In this document: piece after piece, positions 39,800 to 50,229 of the stretch
How positions within the stretch are numbered: the stretch's first letter is position 1
How the letters are laid out: every line of letters begins with the position of its first letter
NCBI GenBank assembly: GCA_030849065.1
Contig: JASAON010001657.1
Location: 62,001-126,000 of the forward strand
Length of the DNA: 64,000 nucleotides
DNA from: Jaenimonas drosophilae
Taxonomy: Eukaryota; Euglenozoa; Kinetoplastea; Trypanosomatida; Trypanosomatidae
Direction of reading: 5' to 3'
The notes under the pieces: model-generated
What the model was told of the DNA's origin: nothing
The model's database searches: none
Seen by the model: only the letters and a program-made list of their open reading frames with translations
Program-made: the position numbers and the translations under genes

Positions 39800-40735
39800 A
39801 TGATTGCCTTTATTCATCCCTATCTTGAGGAGCTCACTGCCCACGTCGATTTCGAGTGGTTTGACTGGGCTTTTCAGAACCTAATTGACATCCCCATTGC
39901 GGCAGTGGTGCTCTACCTCTTTCTGGTCCTGTACCTGCCCAAGTCCGTCATGGAAAAGCGTGAGGCCATGAACCTCAAGGGCCTGAACATTCTGTGGAAT
40001 TTCCTTCTTGCCGCCTTTTCCATTATTGGAGCTGCCTACTGCATTCCCCGCTTGTACGAACTCTCCACTGCCCCAAGCATCAGTGACATGAACCCCAACT
40101 CTCTCCGATCCACTGCCAACTTGTCCCCTGCGATGCTGCGAAATGTGGTGAAGCCAAAGAACTTTGTGGAGGGCGGAAACGTGCCGCTCATCCTCCGCGG
40201 CTCCCTCGATACGAGTCTGTGCACCTTCCAGCCTGAGAACTACCGCCGGGGTGTGGTTGGTCTTCTCTCCTTGGCTTTCGTCATCAGCAAGATCTTCGAG
40301 ATGATTGACACCGCTTTTCTTGTGTTCCAGAAGAAGAAGATCATCTTCCTCCACTGGTACCACCACGCGACAGTGATGCTCTACTGCTGGCATGCCTGGA
40401 TGACCCCGTGCAGCTGCGGTCTGTGGTTTGCTGCCATGAACTATGGAGTCCACTCCATCATGTACACCTACTACTTCATCTGCGCCTGTGGCCAGCGTAA
40501 GTTGGTTCGCCCTTTTGCTCCCCTCATCACCTTTCTGCAGATTGCGCAGATGGTGGTTGGCATGATCGTGTCCGTCTATACCGTTTGCGTCTACTACTTT
40601 GGTGCCGGCTGTGATATTGATGGCAGCAACGCTCGTCTAGGCCTGCTGATGTACATCTCGTACTTCATCCTTTTCTGCAAGCTGTTCAAGGACAGCTACA
40701 TGACGAAGCCCGCCCCAAAGAAAAAGCAGGAGTAA
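39800..40735 (+). CDS. Fatty-acid elongase (ELO family), array member 1, HxxHH type
   Basis: 311 aa from the ATG at 39800 (an upstream in-frame GTG at 39785 is less likely). ELO proteins are multi-pass ER membrane 3-ketoacyl-CoA synthases that condense acyl-CoA with malonyl-CoA. Visible features are several hydrophobic helices, the KKxxF-type motif QKKKIIFL, the histidine box HWYHH (185-189), MNYGVHSIMYTYYF (the NxxVHxxMYxYY motif), LQIAQMV (the TxxQxxQ region) and a lysine-rich C-terminal tail typical of ER retention. Between the YCIP segment and the EMID block it has a loop about 40 residues longer than in member 2. Its core (40301-40570) is nearly identical in DNA to member 2. Substrate length cannot be told from sequence. 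Confidence 0.92.
   Translation: MIAFIHPYLEELTAHVDFEWFDWAFQNLIDIPIAAVVLYLFLVLYLPKSVMEKREAMNLKGLNILWNFLLAAFSIIGAAYCIPRLYELSTAPSISDMNPNSLRSTANLSPAMLRNVVKPKNFVEGGNVPLILRGSLDTSLCTFQPENYRRGVVGLLSLAFVISKIFEMIDTAFLVFQKKKIIFLHWYHHATVMLYCWHAWMTPCSCGLWFAAMNYGVHSIMYTYYFICACGQRKLVRPFAPLITFLQIAQMVVGMIVSVYTVCVYYFGAGCDIDGSNARLGLLMYISYFILFCKLFKDSYMTKPAPKKKQE
40301..40570 (+). repeat. Conversion-like repeat shared with ELO member 2 (copy a)
   Basis: This 270-bp in-frame block is near-identical to 42929-43198, including at synonymous sites, except for a variable stretch of about 10 codons after the histidine box. Flanking coding sequence is much more divergent. Confidence 0.75.
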
Positions 40736-42547
40736 GGATGAAGACTGGGGGAAGCAGGTCGTTGTGTTTTCGCGGCAATAACTATGGCTGTACCGCTTCT
40801 CGATGGATGTGATGCATCCCTATCGCTAGTTGTGGGTTCAGCGGTGCGATGCTCCACCTGCTCTCTTCCCCCCTATTTCATTGACCTCGGTTCTTGCTCT
40901 TTTTTTTTTCAGCACGTTTTCTTCGTATTTTGTTCCGTTTGTTTTGTTCCCGTTTTCTTTGTTCGTGATGGTACTCCTGTGGGCAGTTGTCCAAGGTGTA
41001 GAACAAAGAATGAAGCAACCCAAAATTTTCTTTGTCAGCAACTTTCATGTGGCGTCGCGCACGTCACGGCGTCATTCATGGCAGGAAACACACACCACAC
41101 ATTTTTTTTCTTGTTTTCATCCATCTCGATCACCCACCCCTCCTTGATTTTGAGCTTTCGCTGCCACTCTGATACAAGTCCATGTGCGCGGTAGTTCTGT
41201 GGAGTTGGGTTGATCTTTAGATTTGCGTTGTCCATGCGCACTATCACAACTCCTTGACGTGTTGGATGGATTATAATGTCGGTATGTGTGATGGCAGTCG
41301 TGGCTCCATGTAAGAGCAAACACTACACTACATTATCGCTATCACCACCACCAGTTGATGGAGCACCGTCTACCAACTTCATTGTTCGGCGAAGGAGGAG
41401 AGTGGATTCAGGCGGCCTGTTCTTTTTTCTTTTGTTAATGGGCTGTCACGTCTTGTTATGTCTCCATTGATAACTTCTGTTTCCTTCACTCTGTGGAGCA
41501 TCTCAGCTACCAACACACCCCACAACATCGCATACCTCATGTTGGGATGAGTTCGGTGAGTTGATGCGTGCTGCTTGAGTAGTCAGTACGGTTAGTGCAT
41601 ACCCTTCCGTCGAGTCAGACCCTGCCTCCCACACGTCAGATGCCTCCGCGGATGGCGTTGGGCGGCGAGAAGGATTGCATCTACGGCTGACGTTTTGCTC
41701 CCCCACACACAAGACTAACTACCCCTACCTCACACACATCTAAGGCGCTATTTCGAAACAAAGACGACGTAAGTTGTGAAACACGCTAGTACGAATCGCT
41801 TCTTGGGTAGCGCTACGCACCGAGTTCTGCGCACGACAACAGCGAACTTACTGGTTCACAAACACCTGTTTTTTCCCCTCGTTTTCTTCTGGCTGCTTGC
41901 GCGTGGCCAGAAGTCGCATAGATCACGACTCCAATCCTCTCCACGTGTGTTGTTGGGTACGTCGGTACATGCTTTGGGCTGTTCTCACCCTTCCCCGGAC
42001 ACTTTTTTCCCTCCTTTTTCTACGACCCCAGACCGTTGTGCTGCATGTCATACGACAGAATGGGAGAGATTAGAGCGAGCGAAGCACAAGTCGAACTGCC
42101 TTGGGTTGAGCGATGCTTGCCCACAGACGGAGTTCATCACACATCGTTTACCACCCAACGTAGTGAGAGAGGTTGGCGTAGGTGGTGGAATCGGGGAAGT
42201 CAGTGCCATCGACATAAATGTTTCCTTGGCGAGCCCCCGGTGATGCGAAGTGGTGTCGCTGAATATTTATTGGCGTAATGGTTACATCTGCGGCTGTACT
42301 TCATGAGCAGCCTGGAGCTGAAGACGAGAAGCCATCCCGCCCTTTGTTGGTGGATGACCCTCATACATATCGATTTAATCCTCTTGTTTTCTCATTTATC
42401 ATGGCGCTACTTCATACTTCTCAAGTTCACATCGTAGCTGCTGATAGTTTCTCCACAACACGACGCATAGACTACTTGTACCCCACTTTACCTGTTCGGT
42501 CAACGTCTATAACCTCTTCATCACCACATCTCACAGGCGAATCAGTA
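40736..42547. other. Long intergenic region and probable 5' UTR of ELO member 2
   Basis: About 1.8 kb with several pyrimidine tracts (about 40900-40975, 41100-41130, 42002-42022) but no gene matching a known family. The right-hand 270 bases (42278-42547) are open in frame with the next gene, but use A/T-rich codons unlike the gene itself and show no ELO features, so I treat them as untranslated leader. Confidence 0.45.
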
Positions 42548-43408
42548 ATGGATTTACTTAACATGTACTATGCGTGGGGTGAGAACTTCAGCGGGTACAC
42601 TATCAATGCATGGATGGTAAATCACTTAGAAGTGCCGGTGTTGGTGACGATTGCCTACCTATTCATGGTCCTGTATATCCCCGATAATTTCATGAAGCAG
42701 AGGGAGGCAATGTCACTTCGTTGGCTGAATATTCTCTGGAACTTCATCCTCTCAGCGTTCTCATTTGTTGGAGCCTACTACTGTATCCCTGAGTTGTATC
42801 ATCTCATCATGCACCGCCAAGGATCCTTCAACATCTACCACGGACTCTGTATCTGGGATGCGCACGGCTACTGGGAAGGTTACTCTGGTGCGTTCGTGGC
42901 TCTCTTCATTCTCAGCAAGATTCCTGAAATGATTGACACCGTGTTTCTTGTGTTCCAGAAGAAGAAGATCATCTTCCTCCACTGGTACCACCATGTGACG
43001 GTGATGCTCTACTGCTGGCATGCTTACTCCAATCGTATTAGCAGTGGCCTCGTGTTTGCTGCCATGAACTATGGTGTCCACTCCATCATGTACACCTACT
43101 ACTTCATGTGTGCCTGTGGCCAGCGTAAGTTGGTTCGTCCCTTTGCTCCACTCATCACCTTTCTGCAGATTGCGCAGATGGTGGTTGGCATGATTGTGGA
43201 GGCGTACTGCCTCTATCACCACTACATCTCACAGAAGGGATGTGCCACATCTGCCACCAACGCTCGACTTGGGCTGATGATGTACGTCTCCTACTTCATC
43301 CTCTTCTGCCAGCTATTTAAGCAGAGCTATCTCTCTCCGAAGCCCGCACGCGCGGTGGAGGCCGCAAAGGCCGGCACCGACAAACCAGAAAAGAAGAAGC
43401 GCGCGTAA
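42548..43408 (+). CDS. Fatty-acid elongase (ELO family), array member 2, HxxHH type
   Basis: 286 aa from the ATG at 42548. An in-frame ATG at 42278 would add 90 residues, and one at 42401 would add 49, with no resemblance to ELO proteins, so the internal ATG is preferred; it gives an N-terminus aligning with member 1. The protein shows the usual membrane helices, QKKKIIFL, the histidine box HWYHH (145-149), MNYGVHSIMYTYYF and LQIAQMV. The C-terminal tail ends in lysine and arginine (KPEKKKRA), consistent with an ER-retention signal. It should work as the condensing enzyme of microsomal fatty-acid elongation. The first about 120 codons are more A/T-rich than the rest, while the core block 42929-43198 matches member 1 almost base for base, suggesting the core was overwritten by gene conversion. 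Confidence 0.9.
   Translation: MDLLNMYYAWGENFSGYTINAWMVNHLEVPVLVTIAYLFMVLYIPDNFMKQREAMSLRWLNILWNFILSAFSFVGAYYCIPELYHLIMHRQGSFNIYHGLCIWDAHGYWEGYSGAFVALFILSKIPEMIDTVFLVFQKKKIIFLHWYHHVTVMLYCWHAYSNRISSGLVFAAMNYGVHSIMYTYYFMCACGQRKLVRPFAPLITFLQIAQMVVGMIVEAYCLYHHYISQKGCATSATNARLGLMMYVSYFILFCQLFKQSYLSPKPARAVEAAKAGTDKPEKKKRA
42929..43198 (+). repeat. Conversion-like repeat shared with ELO member 1 (copy b)
   Basis: Partner of 40301-40570: same length, same reading frame, with few differences outside a short variable loop after the histidine box. Confidence 0.75.
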
Positions 43409-44682
43409 TTCCTGTCTTATCAAGGGTGTGTGTATGTGTTGTCGGTGTGTATGTGGACTCACCACCGATTTCTGCGGATGAGGTTTTACTTCATGGTTGT
43501 TTCAGGCTAGGTGATTAGCTATGCGTGTGCGTACTCAGTGCACCAGTGCTCCTCAATATTTCACTGGCGAACATGTGGTCTCAGCATAGTACACTGGTGT
43601 GAACCCAACAACCTCTCCGCTTAATGCCCCGCATGCCGCCCGTCACGTCAGGTAGTTCTTTTTTGATTTCCCTTTTATATCTTTGTGCGTTGTGCTTTGA
43701 TAATTGATGCTAACGACACTAATCTACGCAAGAAGCACAGTCATGAGTGGGTTTCGGCATGTTCTCTTGATTGACCTGTAGTGACATCATAACACAAGGG
43801 GAGTGGGCTTTTATTCCCTCATGTGTCTCAGACGTCTACGTGTGAAGTGTGTGTGCCCTGTATGCCACCCTTAGCCATGCATGACACATGATTTGTGTGC
43901 GAGTCGGACTATTTTCGTTCCTTCTGTTTGTTTTCGTTCTCACTTTCTCGGTGTTTTCCCCTCCCCTACCCAATCATTCCCACCCTCCACCCCTTGATAC
44001 ATCTGCTCGACACTGCTCACTCTCTCACTTCGCTGATGGGCGTGAGCAGATGATGGACGACGTACGGATTGAAGTTATGGGATCATTCCTTTGGTAATTC
44101 TTGGTAACGCCTGACGGGACACACGAGACGGTGACGTCTGCTCTCCTCTGAATGGAATGTGTGAGTGGAGGCTATATCGCGTGACCGAGGCCCATGTGCA
44201 GTGTTGGAGCAGAGGCGGGCCCCGATGCACAACAAAGCCGGCAGTTGTTCCTTCTTGTTTTCCATTTTTGTGGTGATCTGGCCCCACCGAGTGCACTATC
44301 CATGTGCCAACGAATTAGATGGGTTCTCCTCCACAGACCATTTCCTCTCTGCGCTCGAATCTGTGCAGGACGGCCATCCGCATAGTGTAGGATGTGTGGG
44401 TTACTCAGCTGTACGAAGGAGTGAGAGTTCCGCCAGCTGTGCAAGGAGCATTTTCCTCAAACAGCGCTCCCTATGTGTGTGTGTGTGTGGTGCTCTTGCA
44501 CGACTTCATCTCTCTTCTTCGCCGTTGGCCCATCATCATCAGATTGATTTACTTCATAGATACTGCCTCTACGTCTCCACCAAGATTCGTAGACGTGAAC
44601 TCTACCAGCAACTTCCCACACGCAGACGCACTCAGTCAACTCATTGTGAGAATCTGACACCGAACCACTCATCAAGACCGAT
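43409..44682. other. Intergenic region, 1.3 kb
   Basis: No gene supported. A CT-rich tract (about 44501-44521) followed by AG at 44541-44542 is the probable splice acceptor of ELO member 3; no ATG occurs between this AG and the start at 44683. Confidence 0.45.
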
Positions 44683-45567
44683 ATGTTTCCTTTTGAGGAG
44701 TACGTTCAAGGCTTTGAGGTGCGGGACTACCTCCGCACACATGTGGACTTTGCCGCATACCTCGCACTTCTCTATCTGGGAATGGTGAGGTATGGTCCTT
44801 CGTTGGCCACGAAAGTTCTTGGTCCCACCCCACCTCCTACCGTGACGGAAGGCGCCAACGGCCGTAAGCGCTCGATACCCGCCCCTGACCCAGCGTGGCT
44901 GCGCATGTGCATGATTGGATGGAACTTGCTGCTTGCTCTCTTCTCACTTTCTGGTGCGTTGGTTATGATCCCCACATTCATGCAGTCTGTCATGACCCAC
45001 GGTTTCTTTGATACGATGTGTGTTCGCCAGGACAACCTGGTCTACACAACTCCGACTGGAAGCTGGACGGCTTTGTTCTGCCTGAGCAAGGGCCCTGAGC
45101 TGGTGGACACCTTTTGGCTGATTCTGCAGAAGCGCAAGACGCCCTCCTTTCTTCAGTGGTACCACCACGTGACCGTACTACTGTTTTCTTGGATGAGCTA
45201 CAGCCAAGGTAACTCCACCATGTACATCTTCGCATGCATGAACATTGTTGTGCATACCGTCATGTACTTCTACTTCTTCTTGTGTGCGTGTGGCTTCAAG
45301 ACCATTGTTCGACGCGTGGCTCCACTCATTACGATGAGCCAGATTCTTCAAATGGTGGGTGGCTCTCTGGTGACCTTCTACTCATACTGGATCAATCGTC
45401 ATGCCTACGCATCAGGGGAGAGAGACATGGAGGCACTTCCATGCTACGTGTCCGCTCCCACGGCACGGTTTGGATGCCTCATTTACATATCGTACCTCTA
45501 TCTCTTTAGTGAGATGTTCTACATGGCGTATCTCAAGCCAAGGCCCGCCAAGCCCGCCGCATCGTAA
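44683..45567 (+). CDS. Fatty-acid elongase (ELO family), array member 3, QxxHH type
   Basis: 294 aa. Multi-pass ELO protein with the box QWYHH (158-162), in which the first His of the canonical HxxHH is Gln, then MNIVVHTVMYFYYF-type motif and a Lys/Arg/Pro tail (PRPAKPAAS). An approximately 30-residue hydrophilic stretch (about 45-75, rich in Pro, Thr and Lys/Arg) sits between the first two hydrophobic helices and is absent or shorter in the other members. It is the most divergent copy in the array and may correspond to a separate elongase with a different substrate. Gln in this position is known from some microalgal PUFA elongases, so the change does not imply an inactive enzyme. Confidence 0.9.
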   Translation: MFPFEEYVQGFEVRDYLRTHVDFAAYLALLYLGMVRYGPSLATKVLGPTPPPTVTEGANGRKRSIPAPDPAWLRMCMIGWNLLLALFSLSGALVMIPTFMQSVMTHGFFDTMCVRQDNLVYTTPTGSWTALFCLSKGPELVDTFWLILQKRKTPSFLQWYHHVTVLLFSWMSYSQGNSTMYIFACMNIVVHTVMYFYFFLCACGFKTIVRRVAPLITMSQILQMVGGSLVTFYSYWINRHAYASGERDMEALPCYVSAPTARFGCLIYISYLYLFSEMFYMAYLKPRPAKPAAS

Positions 45568-46376
45568 ACCGTTTCCTCGGAGAAGGAATGGAACTTTGTT
45601 CCGGGTGAGGTGGACTACACACTTTTGTTCTAGCAAGTTTTTTTTGGAACCTATTTTCATATTTTGAACCGTCATGAAGAATATCTACTCAAGTCCTTCA
45701 TTGCTCCACGTGCGCAGCCATCTCTTCAGGGATCTGTGAAGCTTCAGGAGTGAGGCAGCGAGTCCGTGGGGACATGGACATTGACAAGTGCGCTGATTGG
45801 GTATGGTATTCAGCAAGGTACGCCGCTACACGTTCGCACTGTACTACTTGACAATGGAGAGAAGGGTGGACAGGTAGGTGATTGACTAGTGACGTAATGG
45901 AGGAGGCGAGACCATTCCCCAGTGGGCTGAATTTGATACGCACCTCGATGTACTTCCAGTGTCTGTCTTCAATTTTTCTTTTGTTTTTATTCATCTCTGT
46001 TCACTCCACTCGTTCGCGTGAAGCTGAATCTAGGGAATAAGTCTAATATGTCGGAGAGAGGATTTCGTATCTACCACATGATTGATGCTCCGTTCATATT
46101 CACATTGCTTTTTTGTTGGTCCCATCCCCAAGTCCTCAATGATGTGTGTTCATTGATAGAGTTTTTACTTATATTTTTTTTTTTCTGTGACGATACTGAG
46201 GAAGGGCACAGAAGCAACCTCCTCATCCATGTCACTGGTATGAATCATCATGCATCTCTGCTACTCACTCTCTGCATCATGCTTTTAGTGTAGTTCCGAC
46301 ACAAATACTAACATCCACAACACCTAACTCTACATCGGCTCTCACGAACCTTTATTTAATTTGAAGGATTGCTACC
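45568..46376. other. Intergenic region, 0.8 kb
   Basis: No gene seen. A T-rich run lies at 46166-46185; a shorter pyrimidine-rich tract ending in AG at 46287-46288 is the best acceptor for ELO member 4, with no ATG between it and 46377. Confidence 0.45.
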
Positions 46377-47243
46377 ATGTTCACCGACATCTTCGCCCAG
46401 CTGGACCACTACGGCACTCATCACTACGATGGCTATGCCGTTCAACGGTGGCTCGCTACCAATCCCGATGTTGCCATTTACATCGCTGGCATCTATTTGG
46501 CCCTGGTCTTCAAGGGACCTGCAGTGGTGGAGCGGCTTTTTGGGGCAAAACCCGCCATCCCCGGACTTAAGAAGGTGTGGGTCCTCTGGAACCTCTTCCT
46601 CTCCCTCTTCTCCCTCTACGGCACCACCCGTGTGACCCCTGTTGTCTTCCGCAACTTCCGCAAGTATGGCGTGGCCCACTCTGTTTGCACCCTCGAGGAG
46701 GATGAGTTCTATCGCTCCCCGGTTGGCTTCGCTGTGGGCCTCTACGCCCTCTCCAAGGGCCCTGAGTTCCTCGACACCGTCTTCCTCCTTCTCAGTGGAA
46801 AGAAGGATCTGCCCTTTCTTCAGTGGTTCCACCACGTCACAACATTCCTCTGGTGCTGGCATGCCTACTCCATTGGTAGCAGTGGACTGATCTTTGCCTG
46901 CTCCCTCAACTACACCGTTCACACCATCATGTACATGTACTTTGCATTGGCAGAGGCTGGCTTCAAGAAGTTGGTGAGGCCCTTTGCCATGTACATCACC
47001 TCCATGCAGATTGCGCAAATGATGACGGGATTTGCCCTCATCAGCTACATCATTTACCTCAAGGTTGAGGATTTTCAGGGACGGGGTGGTTCTCGTACTC
47101 CATGCAATGGCTGCTCCTGGGATGTGGCCCGTGTGAATGTGTTTGTGGCGGTGGCCAACTTCACGCTCTTTACGCAAATGTTTCTCAAGGCCTACGTGCG
47201 TAAGTCCAACAAGACGGCTGAGGTGAAGGCCAAGCGCGCCTAG
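46377..47243 (+). CDS. Fatty-acid elongase (ELO family), array member 4, QxxHH type
   Basis: 288 aa. ELO features are PEFLDTVFLLLSGKK, the box QWFHH (149-153), LNYTVHTIMYMYFALAEAG, MQIAQMM and a basic C-terminal tail (VKAKRA). Together with members 5 and 6 it forms a close subgroup sharing the N-terminal DGYAV/DGAAL element, AIYIAGIYLALVFKGP, and the KKVWVLWNLFLSLFSLYG helix. This subgroup resembles the trypanosome ELO1-ELO3 enzymes, which build saturated chains stepwise from short primers in place of a type I synthase; assignment to a particular chain length is not possible here. Expected location is the ER membrane with the ketoacyl reductase, dehydratase and enoyl reductase partners, which are not in this window. 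Confidence 0.92.
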   Translation: MFTDIFAQLDHYGTHHYDGYAVQRWLATNPDVAIYIAGIYLALVFKGPAVVERLFGAKPAIPGLKKVWVLWNLFLSLFSLYGTTRVTPVVFRNFRKYGVAHSVCTLEEDEFYRSPVGFAVGLYALSKGPEFLDTVFLLLSGKKDLPFLQWFHHVTTFLWCWHAYSIGSSGLIFACSLNYTVHTIMYMYFALAEAGFKKLVRPFAMYITSMQIAQMMTGFALISYIIYLKVEDFQGRGGSRTPCNGCSWDVARVNVFVAVANFTLFTQMFLKAYVRKSNKTAEVKAKRA

Positions 47244-48606
47244 GAACTCTCCACACGTTGGCACAGTTGTGAGGGCGCCGGTGAGAGGAGAGAGGAGAAG
47301 GGACGGTGCTGGGTGTGCATGTAAGTAGCTGGACTGTGTGACGTACGTGTTGGGACCGTCGTGTGGGTTTGGAATGGTGGATGAATGAACGCTCGATTGC
47401 GTCAGAGAGTTGACTTAGAACACCGTCATTGGCCAGTTTCTTCATGTCTTTTTTATTGCTTGGTGTTAACGACGGCGATCACGAAAACAAAAGAACATTC
47501 TTTTTTTATGGTAGACTAAACTGCAAGGCGTTGACGGAGGTGGCGTGAATGGCGAAAAAAGCATGGTCGCATGCTTTTTGTAGAGACCACCGATATGGGA
47601 TGACATTGTCTGTCCTCATGCCTCGACGGAATTCCAGGAGGACTACTTCTCATAGTCGCTGCACATCTCGTGATGTGAGCACAAAAGCACGTTCTGCTGG
47701 AACTGCCGCTAGTTGGAAGGGTGGAAATGTCACAGCCACATCGCCTTGTTGACAAACGCACTGAGTCATGTGAAGTGGTGAAACCATCAACGTGCCTATA
47801 GAGGGCACTGTAACCTCACCACTGAGCAAACACGCACTTCGCGCCTTCTTATATTTTTTTCCGTTCTCCTTCCTTTGTTTGGATTTGTTGTACGTGATGT
47901 CTACTTGCTACGCACTCACCCTATCTTTCTCCTCTCCACCCCACTAATACCGTTCTCTTTTTGTTATTTTGGGTTTTCTGTTATGCGCTCTGCATCGATC
48001 TTGACTCAACGAGTATCCACACAGCGGATCGTAATCGTTGAGCGTTAAATTTTTTTTTTTCTGTGTTCGTCAGGGATTCTCTAAACTAACCATCTTCGGC
48101 AGCATGTGGAGGGTAGACGACACGAAGATACCCGTGCAGATTTTCTTCGTCACGTCGTGAAGTCAAGCCTCTGGGCGTATGGACAACCAAGCCAACCCAG
48201 GGCATTGAATTCGTGATGGAGCTCCTTGAACCCACTCTCGGCGCCACGTACGATGCGGATGAGCCGTGAGTGGATCATGTGGAGTGTGCGGGGGCAAGAA
48301 GGTACTTGATTGACATGCTTGCGTAGTAGAGAAGGAAAGATGAATGCTCATCGCGTTTTTTGGTACCCTACGAGCGCTGTATACGGTTCCATCTCAAGTT
48401 TTTTTTTCTCTTTTGCACGATTGTCTGTGCTGGTCCTTCGTGTTTAGTTCTGCATGCTGTTCATGACATCTGTACGCCAGCCTCCTCTCGCCCCCTCTCT
48501 GGCCTCTGCTGAGAAAGTTAGTCATTCACATCGAACCCACAGTAACTGGTCATCATCTTCTTGACCAATTTATCATCTCACAGAGCCACTTAAGAGTTGT
48601 TGCAAG
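47244..48606. other. Intergenic region, 1.4 kb, with two splice-like signals
   Basis: No ELO-like or other gene was found. There are T-rich tracts at about 47850-47885 and 48048-48062. A C/T-rich tract ending in AG at 48512-48513 probably serves ELO member 5. This gap is longer than most in the array, and the unused-looking signals could mark a lost gene. Confidence 0.4.
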
Positions 48607-49434
48607 ATGGAAATCATTGACCGACTCGGTGAGGCCTATTTTGATGGGTACGCGGTCAAGGATTGGCTCTCCACCCATGCCGATATCGCCATCTACATTG
48701 CGGGCCTCTATTTAACCTTCGTCTTCAAGGGCCCCGTTATGGTGGAGAAGTTGTTCGGCGGGGGCCTTCCATGGATGCGCAAGGTGTGGGTGCTGTGGAA
48801 CATCCTCCTCTCCGTCTTCTCCATCTACGGTACCATTCGCATTTCTCCGGTCCTGCTGTCCAACTTTGCCACACGTGGTTTTCATGACACACTCTGCACC
48901 TTCCGTGAGGAGGAGTACTACACTACTCGTGTGGGCTTCGCCATGGGCATCTTTTCCCTCTCAAAGCTCCCAGAGTTTGGGGATTCCTTTTTCCTCATCA
49001 TGACGGGCAAGAAGCAGCTTCCATTCCTGCAGTGGTTCCACCACGTGACCATCTTTCTGTGCGCGTGGCAGGCATACGCTGACGGCTCCAGCATTTTCAT
49101 TTGCCTTGCCGCGATGAACTACCCTGTGCATGCCATCATGTATTGCTATTTTGCCCTGGCAGAGGCAGGCTACAAGAAGGAGGTGCGTCCTGCTGCCATG
49201 TACATCACCATGATGCAAATTTGCCAAATGATTGGCGGCCTCATCATGACAGGATCCTTCATTTACTACCAGTGGACGGAAGGTGAAAATGCCTGTGGTG
49301 GAACATCCATGTCCGTGGCTCGCAGCCAACTTTTCATTTACGTTGCCAACTTCTACCTGTTTTCCAAAATGTTCCTGGAGGGTTATGTGCTGTGCTCTAC
49401 ACAACGGCCCCAGGAGAAAGTCAAGGAGTGCTAA
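48607..49434 (+). CDS. Fatty-acid elongase (ELO family), array member 5, QxxHH type
   Basis: 275 aa, same subgroup as members 4 and 6. It carries FDGYAVKDWL at the N-terminus, AIYIAGLYLTFVFKGP in the first helix, MRKVWVLWN, the box QWFHH (142-146), MNYPVHAIMYCYFALAEAG and MQICQMI. The aspartate before the box lies in PEFGDSFFLIMTGKK, where members 4 and 6 have PEFLDTVF; the acidic residue itself is kept. The C-terminus ends KVKEC, with less basic charge than the neighbours, so ER retention by a dilysine motif is uncertain. Active as a ketoacyl-CoA synthase by homology. Confidence 0.91.
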   Translation: MEIIDRLGEAYFDGYAVKDWLSTHADIAIYIAGLYLTFVFKGPVMVEKLFGGGLPWMRKVWVLWNILLSVFSIYGTIRISPVLLSNFATRGFHDTLCTFREEEYYTTRVGFAMGIFSLSKLPEFGDSFFLIMTGKKQLPFLQWFHHVTIFLCAWQAYADGSSIFICLAAMNYPVHAIMYCYFALAEAGYKKEVRPAAMYITMMQICQMIGGLIMTGSFIYYQWTEGENACGGTSMSVARSQLFIYVANFYLFSKMFLEGYVLCSTQRPQEKVKEC

Positions 49435-50229
49435 ATGTGCTATGTGGTGCACGTATCGAGTACTGCAGAAGCAGTCCATTCACTTTTTAACTATTGCTTT
49501 TTTTCTGATCTGTCGCAATGAACCACTACGCTCCCGCTGCGCATCCAAGAAGTGCCAGAGGAAGTATTGTGGTACCGTGGTTATCGCATCTTAGTGGTGG
49601 AATCCATGACCATGTGCTCAGATTTTGCCATGACGGAAAAAGAAGGAAGAGAGAGGTACAAGAGAACAACGACGGAGGTCGCGCTGTGATCGATTCTGAT
49701 GTCAGCACAGCGAGAACGGTTCCCCAGTTCTTTGTGTTTTTGTAGTACCACATACCTCTCTTCCTTGATGATTGAGGCATTCCTTCTTATTGATATACCG
49801 TCCCCTGTGTTGCCCTCGTATCTTCGTTCCGTAGCCTCCCAAATTTGTGTGCGGCTTCAGAGTCAAAAGTTTAGAGTGCCGTGGTCCTAGACATGTGCTA
49901 GGGAGGTGCTGCGCTCTATCTCTGTTTTTCAAGTGCAAATGTTTGTTTTCTTCTGTCTGAGCTACTGAAGAAGGGATGGACGTCCCTGACGGATGCGCTC
50001 AGCTCATGCTGCTCTTCGAACGCCTTTTAACCCTGAGGGAGGCAAGTCGTGCTGCGGATGTGGGAGAGGGCAGATTAAGAAGGCCAAATTGTTTTTTTTT
50101 CTCTCTTCGTATGATGCTCTCACGGACTGCGATCAGTGGTGCGACAACTGAAATTATAATGCGTACCCCTATTCCTCTTCGTCACATTGAATAGGTAAAA
50201 GTAAATTCCTTTTCCTTCGCCCCTCAACC
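49435..50229. other. Intergenic region, 0.8 kb
   Basis: No gene supported. A T run (about 50091-50104) and a pyrimidine-rich stretch ending in AG at 50193-50194 are candidate acceptor signals for ELO member 6. Confidence 0.4.

Noticed and set aside
41776..42243. 155-residue plus-strand open frame
   Set aside because: Codon use and content look like UTR; no family match, and it overlaps other short frames.
46356..47264. 302-residue minus-strand open frame
   Set aside because: Antisense shadow of ELO member 4; composition reflects the complementary strand of a GC-rich gene.
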